From: Bradyrhizobium sp. PSBB068
GTDB lineage: Bacteria > Pseudomonadota > Alphaproteobacteria > Rhizobiales > Xanthobacteraceae
DNA: 64,000 bases
Assembly: GCA_016839165.1 (NCBI GenBank)
Contig: CP069300.1
Location: forward strand, 4,402,001 to 4,466,000
Direction: 5' to 3'
Of this stretch, positions 1-8,342 are shown piece after piece. The notes under the pieces were generated by a model that was given only the letters and a program-made list of their open reading frames with translations, searched no databases and was not told the origin of the DNA. The position numbers were made by a program, and so were the translations under genes. The stretch's first letter is position 1. The number at the start of each line of letters is the position of its first letter.

Positions 1-266
1 TCCGCAACGACGTCGATTATCTGCCGATCGACCAGATCTTCGGCCGCGTCGCCGCGACGCCGTTCGTGGTCTACCCGCCCGGCATCGCCACCATCGTGCC
101 CGGCGAGCGGCTGTCGGAACGAAGCAAGCCGATGATCGATTATCTCAAGATGTTCGAGGCGAGCTTCAACGCGTTCCCGGGCTTCGAGGTCGAGGTGCAA
201 GGCATCTACAAGGAGATCGACGACGCCGGCCGGGTCCGCTTCTACACCTATGTCGTGTCCGAATAG
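1..266 (+). CDS. Orn/Lys/Arg decarboxylase, C-terminal end (partial)
   Basis: Only the last 87 codons are inside the window; the reading frame is open from base 3 and stops at 264-266. The segment DQIFGRVAATPFVVYPPGI followed by VPGERL is the typical C-terminal domain of fold-I PLP-dependent ornithine/lysine/arginine decarboxylases (Pro-Pro-Gly-Ile ahead of a Pro-Gly-Glu turn). The family decarboxylates a basic amino acid to a polyamine precursor in the cytoplasm. The PLP lysine and the substrate-specificity residues lie upstream of the window, so ornithine versus lysine cannot be decided. It is followed 18 bases later by an acetyltransferase on the same strand, probably co-transcribed. Confidence 0.85.
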   Translation, partial: RNDVDYLPIDQIFGRVAATPFVVYPPGIATIVPGERLSERSKPMIDYLKMFEASFNAFPGFEVEVQGIYKEIDDAGRVRFYTYVVSE

Positions 267-284
267 GCCGGCGGACGCAGCACA

Positions 285-1028
285 ATGGAGAATGATCACA
301 AGATCACCGTCCGTGCCTCGCGCGACAGCGACGTCGATGCGATGCTGTCGATCTACCGCCACCACATCCGCCACGGCATCGAGGAGAGCGTCGACGACAA
401 CGGCACGCCAGAGCCCGACGATCTACGCGACCGCCGCAAGAATTTGCGCAACACCCGCCTGCCGCATCTGGTCGCGGTGTGCGACGGCGAGGTGGTCGGC
501 TACGCCTATGTGGTCCAGTTCCGCAAGCGCCCGGCCTACCGCTACACGGTGAAGCATTCGATCTACATCCACCACCGCTTCATCGGCAAGGGCGTCGGCG
601 GCCGGCTGCTGCAGGAGCTGGTCGACACCTGCGCCGCGGCCGGCTTCCGCCAGATGATCGGCTACATCGACAGCGACAACGCCGCATCGCTCGCGCTGCA
701 CGACCGCTTCGGCTTTGCCCGTGTCGGTCACCTGCCGGGCGTCGCCTATCGTTACGGCCGCTGGTCCGACACCGTGATGGTACAACGCTCGCTCGCCGCC
801 GGCTCGACCGCCCCGCCGCCCCCCCGCGCCGCTGTCGCGGCGGTGATGGGGGCCTTCCGCTTCCCGTCATTCCGGGGTTCGCAGAGCGAGAGCCCGGAAT
901 CCATTTCGCCGCAATTGTGCGGCCCGACGGATTCCGGGTTCGTGCTTCGCACGCCCCGGAATGACGGCGGGGAGAAACACCACTCGCTTCAACAGCTCGG
1001 CCGTACGCGCGCCCCTACTCCAGCGTGA
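285..1028 (+). CDS. GNAT family N-acetyltransferase with repeat-derived C-terminal tail
   Basis: Residues 6-170 form a GNAT fold: N-terminal [19 protein letters not shown], central beta strand [17 protein letters not shown], an acetyl-CoA loop [12 protein letters not shown] (Q/RxxGxG/A-like), and the [14 protein letters not shown] segment typical of the phosphinothricin/amino-acid acetyltransferase branch. Such enzymes acetylate a small amine from acetyl-CoA; the substrate is unknown. The closing strand VMVQRSL ends the domain near residue 170, but the frame stays open for about 75 more codons through a proline run and straight through an intergenic palindromic element (865-966), stopping inside the downstream dodecin gene. 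The tail therefore looks like readthrough of repeat DNA rather than conserved protein. It sits 18 bases after the decarboxylase and may act in the same polyamine/amino-acid pathway (inference). Confidence 0.8.
   Translation: MENDHKITVRASRDSDVDAMLSIYRHHIRHGIEESVDDNGTPEPDDLRDRRKNLRNTRLPHLVAVCDGEVVGYAYVVQFRKRPAYRYTVKHSIYIHHRFIGKGVGGRLLQELVDTCAAAGFRQMIGYIDSDNAASLALHDRFGFARVGHLPGVAYRYGRWSDTVMVQRSLAAGSTAPPPPRAAVAAVMGAFRFPSFRGSQSESPESISPQLCGPTDSGFVLRTPRNDGGEKHHSLQQLGRTRAPTPA
865..966. repeat. Intergenic palindromic repeat, family A copy 1
   Basis: The outer ends are inverted copies (CGTCATTCCGGGG and CCCCGGAATGACG), with an inner pair CCCGGAATCC / GGATTCCGGG, giving a long nested hairpin. Related elements occur at 55993-56067 and 62097-62209. 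This is a common intergenic element type in Bradyrhizobium relatives. Here it is inside the open frame of the acetyltransferase. Confidence 0.8.
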
Positions 1029-1236
1029 AGCCGACCCGCAGCGTCACCTGATAATGCGCAACCTTGCCGCCCTCGATGTGGCCCCGAGTCTGCACCACCT
1101 CGAACCACTTCATTTCCCGGATCGTCTTCGACGCGCGGCTGACCGCATTCTCGATCGCCGCCTCGATGCTTTTGTCCGATGATCCGACCAGTTCGAGGAT
1201 CTTGTAGACGTGGTCCTTGTCGTGCGTCGTGGGCAT
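1015..1236 (-). CDS. Dodecin
   Basis: A 73-residue protein, the exact size of bacterial dodecins, beginning [20 protein letters not shown]. Family features are visible: the helix [18 protein letters not shown], the flavin-stacking tryptophan in [13 protein letters not shown], and the final strand [13 protein letters not shown]. Dodecins assemble into hollow dodecamers that bind FMN/FAD (or CoA in some bacteria) and are thought to buffer free flavin and protect against flavin-driven oxidation. A strong Shine-Dalgarno (GAGGAGGT) precedes the ATG at 1236 and decides the start over a longer in-frame extension. The stop lies inside the end of the convergent acetyltransferase frame. A 21-bp tandem repeat is found 24 bases upstream of the start codon. 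Confidence 0.93.
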   Translation of the reverse strand: MPTTHDKDHVYKILELVGSSDKSIEAAIENAVSRASKTIREMKWFEVVQTRGHIEGGKVAHYQVTLRVGFTLE

Positions 1237-1259
1237 GTCGACCTCCTCTGTAGATGCGC

Positions 1260-1301
1260 GATCCGGACAATCTGTAGTCCGATCTGGACAGTTTGTCGTC
1301 T
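1260..1301. repeat. 21-bp tandem repeat upstream of dodecin
   Basis: Two adjacent 21-base units, 1260-1280 and 1281-1301, share the pattern GATCyGGACArTyTGTmGTCy (differences are mainly transitions). They lie in the dodecin leader/promoter region and could be paired operator half-sites or a small expanded repeat. No regulator can be named from the sequence. Confidence 0.55.
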
Positions 1302-1475
1302 GATGCAAACCGGCTGTCGCCGAACCAATGCTGCGCGGCAACACGCCGGTTGATTTGAATCAACGTGTCGCGGCGCATTTAGTGCCAACTGCATTTGGCG
1401 CCAACTTTGCAACTGCCCTTGTCCGCGCCTTGACCTATGGTAGCATGGTTTGATCAAGCATTCGGGAGCGATACG

Positions 1476-2057
1476 ATGTCGACTGCGTCCAGCTCACCCG
1501 CCACACCTCCTCACAGCCTCGGATCCGGGCTTGCCAACCTTCGCGCGAAGTGGGGCTGGATCGTCGCCCTCGGCGTGATCTACCTGATCGCCGGCGTGCT
1601 CGCCTTCGGCAGCGTGTTCTTCGCCACCGTCGTCAGCGTGCTGTTCGTCGGCGCCATGATGATCGTCGCAGGCGTTGCTGAGATCATCAACGCGTTCCAG
1701 TTCAAGACCTGGGGCAAGTTCCTGTTCTGGCTGCTCCTCGGCGCGCTCTACGTCGTCGCGGGCTTCATTACCTTCGAGAACCCACTACTCGCCGCGGCGA
1801 CGCTGACGCTGTTCCTCGGCGTAGCTCTCGTGGTGTCCGGCATTGTCCGCATCTTCCTGGCGTTCGGCATGAACTCGGCCGCGCCGTGGGGCATGGTCGC
1901 GATCTCCGGGCTGATCACGCTCGTGCTCGGCGCCATGATCCTGGCGCGCTGGCCGGTGTCGAGCCTCTACGTGCTCGGCATCTTCCTCAGCGTCGACTTG
2001 ATCTGCGCCGGTGTCAGCTGGATCAGCATGGGCATGGCGCTGAAGCAGCGCGCCTGA
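1476..2057 (+). CDS. HdeD/DUF308 family membrane protein
   Basis: 193 residues with six hydrophobic helices arranged as three similar hairpins: WIVALGVIYLIAGVLAFG, VLFVGAMMIVAGVAEII, FWLLLGALYVVAGFITF, LFLGVALVVSGIVRIFL, ISGLITLVLGAMILA and VLGIFLSVDLICAGVSW. This repeated G-x-x-x-(V/L)-x-G pattern is characteristic of HdeD/DUF308 proteins, which in enterobacteria are linked to acid resistance; the biochemical role is unknown. The start at 1476 is preferred because GGGAGCG lies 8 bases upstream; a longer in-frame start at 1437 lacks an RBS. No operon partner follows closely. Confidence 0.88.
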   Translation: MSTASSSPATPPHSLGSGLANLRAKWGWIVALGVIYLIAGVLAFGSVFFATVVSVLFVGAMMIVAGVAEIINAFQFKTWGKFLFWLLLGALYVVAGFITFENPLLAAATLTLFLGVALVVSGIVRIFLAFGMNSAAPWGMVAISGLITLVLGAMILARWPVSSLYVLGIFLSVDLICAGVSWISMGMALKQRA

Positions 2058-2247
2058 GCGCGCAAGGCGCCCGCGAACCTGCCGGCATCGCTTGAGGCGC
2101 GAGCCTTACGTGAAGGCGCGCGCCTTAACGTTGTCGTGTCCAGATCGCAGAATCGCAGCTTCCCGCTCGAACCCACTTCCATCAGGTCCCGTCCAATTTT
2201 GCGAGCGGGCCATTCCGGTTTCGCCGAACCGAAGGATGGAATTTCCT

Positions 2248-2541
2248 ATGTCGATGCGATCAAGGTTTTCATCAGTGACATTACTCACCGTTGCGAGCAC
2301 CACCGCGTCGGCGGCAGCCGCCGTGCTGGCCACTACCGTCGCCACGACGGCGCTGACGACCACGGCAGCCCATGCATTTCAGCCGCGATTCGATCCGCCC
2401 TGCAGTTTCCTGATCTTCGCAGGATGCGGGCAGCCTGTGTCAACGGCCGATCCGGGTCGCGCGCGCAACCGCGACATCTCGCCGGACTACATGAAACAAT
2501 CCGATCCCCGTTACAATCAGGCCCTGATGAACGGGGGCTGA
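2248..2541 (+). CDS. Small secreted protein, possibly interrupted before a poly-glycine tail
   Basis: 97 residues starting MSMRSRFSSVTLLTVAS, with an Ala/Thr-rich signal peptide likely cleaved after AAHA, then a short mature part (FQPRFDPPCSFLIFAGCG... PDYMKQSDPRYNQALMNGG). The frame ends at a TGA (2539-2541). Directly behind it, still in frame, are 13 glycine codons, an arginine and a TAG at 2584-2586. This suggests the original protein had a glycine-rich end and a Trp, Cys or Arg codon mutated to TGA. AAGGA about 11 bases upstream supports the ATG at 2248 over an ATG at 2236. I do not recognise the family; function unknown. Confidence 0.55.
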   Translation: MSMRSRFSSVTLLTVASTTASAAAAVLATTVATTALTTTAAHAFQPRFDPPCSFLIFAGCGQPVSTADPGRARNRDISPDYMKQSDPRYNQALMNGG

Positions 2542-2679
2542 GGTGGTGGTGGTGGTGGCGGCGGCGGTGGTGGCGGCGGCCGCTAGCGGGTTGGCGTTGG
2601 AACGTCGGGCGGGTGAGCGATGGCGCAACCCGCCCAACAAGGCCAACCTCAGGGCTGCGCGAGGTGCCAGTAACGGCTG

Positions 2680-3420
2680 CTATCGCCTGATCTCCTCGGC
2701 TGCGCGCACCAGCGGGCGGTCGGAGAGCTGGATCGGGCCGGAGAACGGCGTGCTCATTTCGAGGATCAGATAGATCGCGGCCGCGATCAGCGCCGCCGCG
2801 GCGACGGTGATCGAGATCACGACCGCGTTGCGCGGCGCACGAAAGCCCAGCGTCGCGAACATCAGCGTCAACCAGCCGACCAGGATGCAGATCAGCGGCG
2901 ACGGAAACGAACCGTCGGACTGCTCGACAAAGGTCCAGCGCTGCTGCACTGCCTGCCGGTAGACCGACCGGGCCTCGTTCCACAGCGCGATCTTCTGCTC
3001 GTCGTTGAACTTGAGCTCGCGGAGACTGTTGCCGACCTGGTCGAGCAGATGTTCGGACACCTCGTTCGCGCGCGAGATCGGCGCATCCTTGAGCGCCTGC
3101 TCGACATAGGCGAGCAGCCGCTTGCGCGGCTCGTCGGCGCTGGGGCCGAGCGGCCGCATGCTGCGGTCGAGCAGGATGAGATCGGTGGCGAAGACATGCA
3201 GATTGCGGTCGACCGCCACATAGGTGTTGGCGGCATTGTTCATCATCAGGCCGAGCAGCAGCGACGGCATGGTGACGAACAGGGTCGCAACCAGGCGTAC
3301 CGAGGTATTGGTCTCGTCGCTGCGGTGATGGTCCGCGAGCTGGGCATGGATCGCCATGGTCGCGAGCGCCGCACCGGTCAACAGTACGAAGATCAGGATG
3401 GCGACGACGACTGCAACCAC
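2680..3420 (-). CDS. DUF4239 (bestrophin-like domain) membrane protein
   Basis: 246 residues. It has an N-terminal membrane segment (VVVAILIFVLLTGAALATMA), a second one at ATLFVTMPSLLLGLMMNNAA, a central soluble region with DRNLHVFATDLILLDRSMRPLG, and two C-terminal helices (ICILVGWLTLMFATLGF; ITVAAAALIAAAIYLILEM) ending at STPFSGPIQLSDRPL. This order and the conserved D-R-x-L and P-F-x-G motifs fit the DUF4239 family found widely in rhizobia. Function is unknown, though a channel-like role has been suggested for the clan. The start used is GTG at 3420. It stands alone, divergent from the following cyclodeaminase gene. Confidence 0.75.
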   Translation of the reverse strand: MVAVVVAILIFVLLTGAALATMAIHAQLADHHRSDETNTSVRLVATLFVTMPSLLLGLMMNNAANTYVAVDRNLHVFATDLILLDRSMRPLGPSADEPRKRLLAYVEQALKDAPISRANEVSEHLLDQVGNSLRELKFNDEQKIALWNEARSVYRQAVQQRWTFVEQSDGSFPSPLICILVGWLTLMFATLGFRAPRNAVVISITVAAAALIAAAIYLILEMSTPFSGPIQLSDRPLVRAAEEIRR

Positions 3421-3579
3421 GGCTTGCGGAGACCTGCGAGAGAATCAGGTGCACAGGATAGCAAGTGCCACGCGGCGGTGCATGTTGACTGCCCTTCCCC
3501 ACGCGCTATCCAGTGCGGGCCAGATTGAGGGCGTCCGACGCGCCCCGGAGAGCGCAAGCGCGCTGTGGAGGAGACTGAC

Positions 3580-4524
3580 GTGCATATTGTCGACGACAGC
3601 GAGGTCAACCGCGTCCTGAGCTTTCCGGTCCTGATCGAGGCGATCGAGGCCGCGCACCGGCGGCCGAAGATTGCGGTGCATGACAGCTATCTCGGCGACG
3701 ACAAGGGCCAGCAGCTGGTGACCCGCAGCGCGGTCGATGCCGGTCGCTTCATGATGACCAAGCTGTACACCAGCTTCCCGGGCAACCTTGCCCACGGCAA
3801 GCTGCCGGCGGTGCAGGCGGTCTGCGTGCTGTTCGACGGCAATGACGGCCGGCCGCTCGCGGTGATGGACGCCGCCGAGATCACCCATTGGAAGACCGCG
3901 GCGGACTCTGCGCTCGGCGCCAAGCACCTGGCGCGGCCCGACGTCGAGACGCTGCTGGTGGTCGGCGCCGGCGAGATGGCGCACTGGCTGGTGCGCGGCC
4001 ACCGCACGGTGCGGCCGTCGCTAAAGCGGGTCCGGATCTGGAATCGGACCATCGCGCGTGCCGAGGAACTCGCCGCGCAGCTCGAAGGCGAAGGGATTGC
4101 CGCCGAGGCCGTCACCGACCTCGACGCCGCGACCCGCGAGGCCGACATCATCACCACCTGCACCCGCTCGCGCGCGCCGCTGGTCAAGGGTGCCAATTTG
4201 AAGCCCGGCACCCATCTCGACCTGGTCGGCGGCTTCACCCCCGACACCCGCGAATCCGACGACGAGGCGGCGCAGCGCTCGCGCATCTTCGTCGACCGCC
4301 GCGAATCCGCCTTCGACGGCGTCGGCGACATCCTGCAGCCGATCGCCAGCGGCGCGATCAAGGAGAGCGACGTGCTCGGCGACCATTACGACCTCGCCGG
4401 CGGCAAGGTGAAGGGCCGCTTGTCGGATAGCGACATCACCTTCTTCAAGAACGCCGGCGGCGGGCATCTCGATCTGATGACCTGCGAGACGGTGCTTGCG
4501 CAGCTGGGGAAGGAGTTGCGGTAA
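3580..4524 (+). CDS. Ornithine cyclodeaminase family protein
   Basis: 314 residues from GTG 3580, chosen because GGAGGAG ends 6 bases upstream; an in-frame GTG at 3565 overlaps that RBS. The N-terminal part carries the substrate-domain motifs MMTKLYTSFPGN and LFDGNDGRPLAVMDAAEIT, then a Rossmann dinucleotide motif (LLVVGAGEMAHWLVRGH) and IWNRTIARAEELAAQ. It ends with FKNAGGGHLDLMTCE, the usual C-terminal motif of the OCD/mu-crystallin family. Members catalyse NAD(P)-dependent deamination or imine reduction: ornithine to proline, alanine dehydrogenase, ketimine reductase. The true substrate is not determinable; proximity to the decarboxylase hints at basic amino-acid metabolism. Convergent with coaA, 56 bases away. 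Confidence 0.88.
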   Translation: MHIVDDSEVNRVLSFPVLIEAIEAAHRRPKIAVHDSYLGDDKGQQLVTRSAVDAGRFMMTKLYTSFPGNLAHGKLPAVQAVCVLFDGNDGRPLAVMDAAEITHWKTAADSALGAKHLARPDVETLLVVGAGEMAHWLVRGHRTVRPSLKRVRIWNRTIARAEELAAQLEGEGIAAEAVTDLDAATREADIITTCTRSRAPLVKGANLKPGTHLDLVGGFTPDTRESDDEAAQRSRIFVDRRESAFDGVGDILQPIASGAIKESDVLGDHYDLAGGKVKGRLSDSDITFFKNAGGGHLDLMTCETVLAQLGKELR

Positions 4525-4580
4525 CGACAAGGACCGAGGGCAGGCTAGCGAAGCGTAACTCGCCCGACGCCGTGACGCGG

Positions 4581-5513
4581 CTACGTCTCCCGCAGCCAGA
4601 CCTCGCCGATCGAGTGATCGGAGCGCTTGCGCAGCACGACGTCGGCGCGGGTCCGCGTCGGCAGGATGTTCTCCCTGAGATTGGCGCGATGATGCTCGCG
4701 CCACAGCCGCTCCGCCACCTCGCGCGCGTCGCTCGGCGGCAGGTCCCGGTAATGGTGAAAATAGGACGCCGGGTTTCGGAACGCGGTTGGCTGCAGCTTG
4801 AGGAAGCGCTCGACATACCAGGACTGGATGTCGGCCTCGTCGGCATCGAGATAGATCGAGAAGTCGAAGAAATCCGACACCACCACCGGCGCATTGCCGC
4901 GCGCCAGCAGCACGTTGAGGCCCTCGAACACCAGGATGTCCGGCAGCCGGATCAGCTGCCGCTCCGACGGCACGATATCGCCGATCAGATGCGAGTACAC
5001 CGGCAATTCCAGCTCGCCCTCGCCCGCCTTGGCCGCCGCGAGGAAGCGCAGCATCCGCGGCAGGTCGTAGCTGTCGGGAAAGCCCTTGCGCCGCATCAGG
5101 CCGCGCTCTTCCAGGACGGCGTTGGCATGCAGGAAGCCGTCGGTCGTCACCAGCTCGACGCGCGGATGATCGGCCCAGCCGGCCAGCAGCGCGCACAGCA
5201 CGCGGGCAAAGGTGCTCTTGCCGACGCCGACACTCCCGGCCAGTGCGATGATGTAGGGCGAACGCCGCGCCGGCCGGCCGAGAAATTCCGCCTTCACCTG
5301 CATCAGATTGCGCGCCGCCGAGAAATGCAGGTTCAGCAGCCGCGTGAGCGGCAAGTAGACGTCGGAGACTTCGGCCGTCGTGATCGGCCCATTCAAGCCG
5401 CGCAACGCCGCAAGATCGGCCTCCGAGAGCGTCAGCGATGTGCTGGCCCGCAATGCGGCCCAGTCGCTGCGGCTGAAGATCATGTAAGCCGAGAGTTCGT
5501 CGGGGTTGGTCAT
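4581..5513 (-). CDS. coaA: Type I pantothenate kinase
   Basis: 310 residues, the normal CoaA length. The P-loop is GSVGVGKSTFARVL (about residue 94), followed by VTTDGFLHAN, the D-R-like FPDSYDLPRML substrate loop, YSHLIGDIVP, and DILVFEGLNVL. The C-terminal RANLRENILPTRTRADVVLRK is diagnostic of bacterial CoaA. It phosphorylates pantothenate with ATP, the first committed step of coenzyme A synthesis, in the cytoplasm, and is normally feedback-inhibited by CoA. The ATG at 5513 (MTNPDELSAY) was chosen; a longer in-frame extension upstream is not family-like. Stands alone here, convergent with the cyclodeaminase. Confidence 0.95.
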   Translation of the reverse strand: MTNPDELSAYMIFSRSDWAALRASTSLTLSEADLAALRGLNGPITTAEVSDVYLPLTRLLNLHFSAARNLMQVKAEFLGRPARRSPYIIALAGSVGVGKSTFARVLCALLAGWADHPRVELVTTDGFLHANAVLEERGLMRRKGFPDSYDLPRMLRFLAAAKAGEGELELPVYSHLIGDIVPSERQLIRLPDILVFEGLNVLLARGNAPVVVSDFFDFSIYLDADEADIQSWYVERFLKLQPTAFRNPASYFHHYRDLPPSDAREVAERLWREHHRANLRENILPTRTRADVVLRKRSDHSIGEVWLRET

Positions 5514-5600
5514 CCCGCGATCTTGCCGAGGCAAAGACTGCCGCGTCAATGGCACAGAACCGTGGAGCGGGTTAGCGAACCCTAACCCGCCCGACGCTCC

Positions 5601-7859
5601 CTACTCCGCGGCCTGCTGCGTCGGCGCATCGAGCGCTGCCGAGACCTTCGGCGGCGACATCGGCAGGCTGTAGAAGCGCTTGCCGAGCGCATTGTGGACG
5701 GCGTTGGCGACTGCGGCCATGACGGGGACCAGCGGCACCTCGCCGACGCCCTTGACGCCCTGCGGATGCTTCGGGTTCGGCACCTCGACCAGCGCGCAGT
5801 CGAGCATCGGCAGGTCGGAGCAAACCGGCATGCGATAATCGAGGAAGCCCGGATTATCGACCTTGCCGTCCTTGTTGTAGATGTACTCCTCGTTCAGCGC
5901 CCAGCCGATGCCCTGCGCGACGCCGCCCTGCAGCTGGCCCTCGACATAGCTCGGATGCACGGCGCGGCCGACATCCTGCACGGCGGTGTAGCGGATCACC
6001 CTGACGATGCCGAGATCGACATCGACCTCGACGTCGCAGATATGGGTGCCGAAGCCGCCTTCGGCGCCTTGGGTGTTGAGCTGCACGCTGGCGCCGATCG
6101 GTCCGCCCTGCGACGGCGCCTTCTCGGCGAGGTCCGCGAGCGTCAGCGGCTCGAACTGGCCGGCATTCGGACTGACCGGATGCGCGGCGCCGTTCTCCCA
6201 CTTCACCGCTTCAGGATCGATCTCCCAGATCTTCGCAGCCCGCTCGCGCAAGGTCGCGATCACCTTGTCGGCGGCCTGCGTCACCACCATCGAGGAGGCG
6301 AACAGCACGCGGCTACCACCGGTCAGGTTGGAGAAACCGACGGTCTGGGTATCGCCGATGATGACGGAGACGCGCTTGTAGTCGATGCCGAGCAGCTCGG
6401 CGCAGATGTTGGCGATGCCGGCGCGCGAGCCGCCGATATCGGGATGCCCCGTCGTGACGACGACGTTGCCGTCCTCGGTGATGTTCACCTGCGCTGAGGA
6501 TTCACCGCCGGCATTGAACCAGAAGCCGCTAGCGACGCCCCTGCCCTGCAATTTGCCGAGCGGCGCGGCATAATGCGGATGGTTCTTCGCAGCCTCCAGC
6601 GTCTCGATATAGCCGATGCGCGGGAACACCGGGCCGTGCGCGGCCTTGGTGCCCTCCTTCGCTGCGTTCTTCAGCCGCAGCGCCAGCGGATCCATCTTGA
6701 GCGCCTCGGCGAGCTCGTCGAGCACGCATTCGACCGCATAGGCGCCGATCGGCGCGCCGGGCGCGCGATAGGCCGCGACCTTGGAGCGGTTGGAGCAGAC
6801 GTCGAAGCCTTCCGACAGCACATGCGGAATGTCGTAGGGCGCGAAGCTGCAGCCGACCGCGCCGCGGATCGGCGAGCCAGGAAAGGCGCCGGCCTGCAGA
6901 TAGAAGCTGCCATGCGCGGCGACGATGGTGCCGTCCTTCTTCGCACCGATCCTCACCGTGCTCTTCGAGCCCGAGGTCGGCCCGGTGGCGCGCATCACCT
7001 CCTCGCGGGTCATCACCATCTTGACCGGGCGTCCGGACTTCTTGGCGAGCAAGGTCGCTAGCGGCTCGAGATAGACGATGGTCTTGCCGCCGAAGCCGCC
7101 GCCGATCTCGGCGGGGATGGCGCGGATGTCGCTCTGCGGGATTCCCGTCAGCATCGAGGTCATCGCCCGCACCATGAACTGGCCCTGGCTCGACGACCAG
7201 ATCGTGGTCTTGCCGTCGGCCGCGACCGAGATCAGGCAGGCATGCGGCTCGATATAGCCCTGGTGCACCGGGCGCGTGGTGAAGGAGCGCTCGATCACGA
7301 TCTCGGCGTCCTTGAATCCTGTCGCGATGTCGCCCTTCCTGGATTCGATGCGGCCCATGATGTTCGAGGGCTTGCCGTCGAATTTGTTGAACTCGTGCAG
7401 GATCGGCGCGTCAGGCTTGAGCGCGTCGTCGATCTCGATCGCCCAGGGCAAAACCTCGTAGTCGACCTCGATCAGCTTGCAGGCTTCCGCCGCGATCGCC
7501 TCCGTGGTCGCGGCGACAGCGGCGACGGGGTGGCCGGGGAACAGCGCCTTGTCGCGCGCCATCACGTTGCGGCACATCCAGCGCATGTCCTGGATGCCGA
7601 GCATCACGGCGCCCTTCTCGATCGTGAAGTCGACGATGTCGCGCGAGGTGACCACCGCTTTCACGCCGGGCAGCGCCTCGGCCTTGGCGGTGTTGATCGC
7701 CTTGATGCGGGCATGCGGATGCGGGCTGCGCAGCACCTTGCCCCAGATCATACCGGGCATCGTGGTGTCGGCGGCAAACGCCGCGCGGCCGGTGACCTTG
7801 TCGACGCCATCCGGCCGGATGGTGCGCTGGCCGATCCATTTGTTGTTGACGACGTTCAT
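5601..7859 (-). CDS. Xanthine dehydrogenase family, molybdopterin-binding subunit
   Basis: 752 residues, typical for the large subunit of three-protein molybdenum hydroxylases. N-terminal a/b hammerhead domain (KVTGRAAFAADTTMPGMIWG, LRSPHPHARI), then the Mo-cofactor loops EIGGGFGGKTI and AAYRAPGAPIGAYAVE, and the catalytic glutamate region KGVGEVPLVPVMAAVANAV near the C-terminus. AYRAPGAP replaces the AYRCSFR loop of true CO dehydrogenase, so this is not CoxL; substrate could be a purine, N-heterocycle or aldehyde. The start ATG overlaps the stop of the 2Fe-2S gene by 4 bases (ATGA), indicating translational coupling. Last gene of a FAD - 2Fe-2S - Mo operon on the minus strand. Confidence 0.93.
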   Translation of the reverse strand: MNVVNNKWIGQRTIRPDGVDKVTGRAAFAADTTMPGMIWGKVLRSPHPHARIKAINTAKAEALPGVKAVVTSRDIVDFTIEKGAVMLGIQDMRWMCRNVMARDKALFPGHPVAAVAATTEAIAAEACKLIEVDYEVLPWAIEIDDALKPDAPILHEFNKFDGKPSNIMGRIESRKGDIATGFKDAEIVIERSFTTRPVHQGYIEPHACLISVAADGKTTIWSSSQGQFMVRAMTSMLTGIPQSDIRAIPAEIGGGFGGKTIVYLEPLATLLAKKSGRPVKMVMTREEVMRATGPTSGSKSTVRIGAKKDGTIVAAHGSFYLQAGAFPGSPIRGAVGCSFAPYDIPHVLSEGFDVCSNRSKVAAYRAPGAPIGAYAVECVLDELAEALKMDPLALRLKNAAKEGTKAAHGPVFPRIGYIETLEAAKNHPHYAAPLGKLQGRGVASGFWFNAGGESSAQVNITEDGNVVVTTGHPDIGGSRAGIANICAELLGIDYKRVSVIIGDTQTVGFSNLTGGSRVLFASSMVVTQAADKVIATLRERAAKIWEIDPEAVKWENGAAHPVSPNAGQFEPLTLADLAEKAPSQGGPIGASVQLNTQGAEGGFGTHICDVEVDVDLGIVRVIRYTAVQDVGRAVHPSYVEGQLQGGVAQGIGWALNEEYIYNKDGKVDNPGFLDYRMPVCSDLPMLDCALVEVPNPKHPQGVKGVGEVPLVPVMAAVANAVHNALGKRFYSLPMSPPKVSAALDAPTQQAAE

Positions 7860-8338
7860 CGCGCAGTCTCCCGCATTTCAGCCGCGGTCTCCATCACCGC
7901 GCGGACGATCTTGTCGTAACCGGTGCACCGGCAGAGATTGCCGGCGAGCCAGAAGCGGACTTCCTCTTCGGTCGGATTGGAATTCCTGGCGAGCAGCGCC
8001 TCGGAGGCGACCAGCATGCCCGAGGTGCAGATGCCGCACTGGAGCGCTGCGTGCTCCAGGAACTTCTGCTGCAACGGGTGCAGCCTGTCGCCCTTGGCCA
8101 TGCCCTCGATGGTCCCGATCTCGTGGCCTTCGGCTTCGGCCGCGAGCATCAGGCAGGAGCAGACGAGGCGGCCATCGAGCGTGATCGAGCAGGCGCCGCA
8201 ATCGCCGGACGAGCAGCCTTCCTTGGAGCCGGTGAGCCCCAATTGCCCGCGCAGTGCGTCGAGCATGGTCTCATAGGGCTCGCACAGGAATTCGACCGGC
8301 TCACCGTTGACCGAGGTGGTGACGTGCAGTTTCGCCAT
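7856..8338 (-). CDS. (2Fe-2S)-binding subunit of the molybdenum hydroxylase
   Basis: 160 residues. An N-terminal plant-type ferredoxin domain holds the first cluster (C-x4-C-x2-C in EGCSSGDCGAC plus a later Cys in LVCSC). The C-terminal all-helical domain holds the second cluster (CGICTSGM and NLCRCTGY), the standard CoxS/XdhC-type small subunit. It passes electrons from the Mo centre to FAD. It lies between the FAD and Mo subunit genes, with 4 bases between it and the upstream stop and a 4-base overlap with the downstream start, so the three are one operon. Confidence 0.95.
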   Translation of the reverse strand: MAKLHVTTSVNGEPVEFLCEPYETMLDALRGQLGLTGSKEGCSSGDCGACSITLDGRLVCSCLMLAAEAEGHEIGTIEGMAKGDRLHPLQQKFLEHAALQCGICTSGMLVASEALLARNSNPTEEEVRFWLAGNLCRCTGYDKIVRAVMETAAEMRETAR

Positions 8339-8342
8339 GGTG

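Noticed and set aside
2333..3502. 389-codon minus-strand frame overlapping the DUF4239 gene
   Set aside because: Arg/Pro-rich readthrough in another frame of the same strand; the DUF4239 frame has clear membrane helices.
5601..7859. Large Mo subunit as a carbon monoxide dehydrogenase (CoxL)
   Set aside because: The AYRCSFR active-site loop of CoxL is replaced by AYRAPGAP, so CO oxidation is unlikely.
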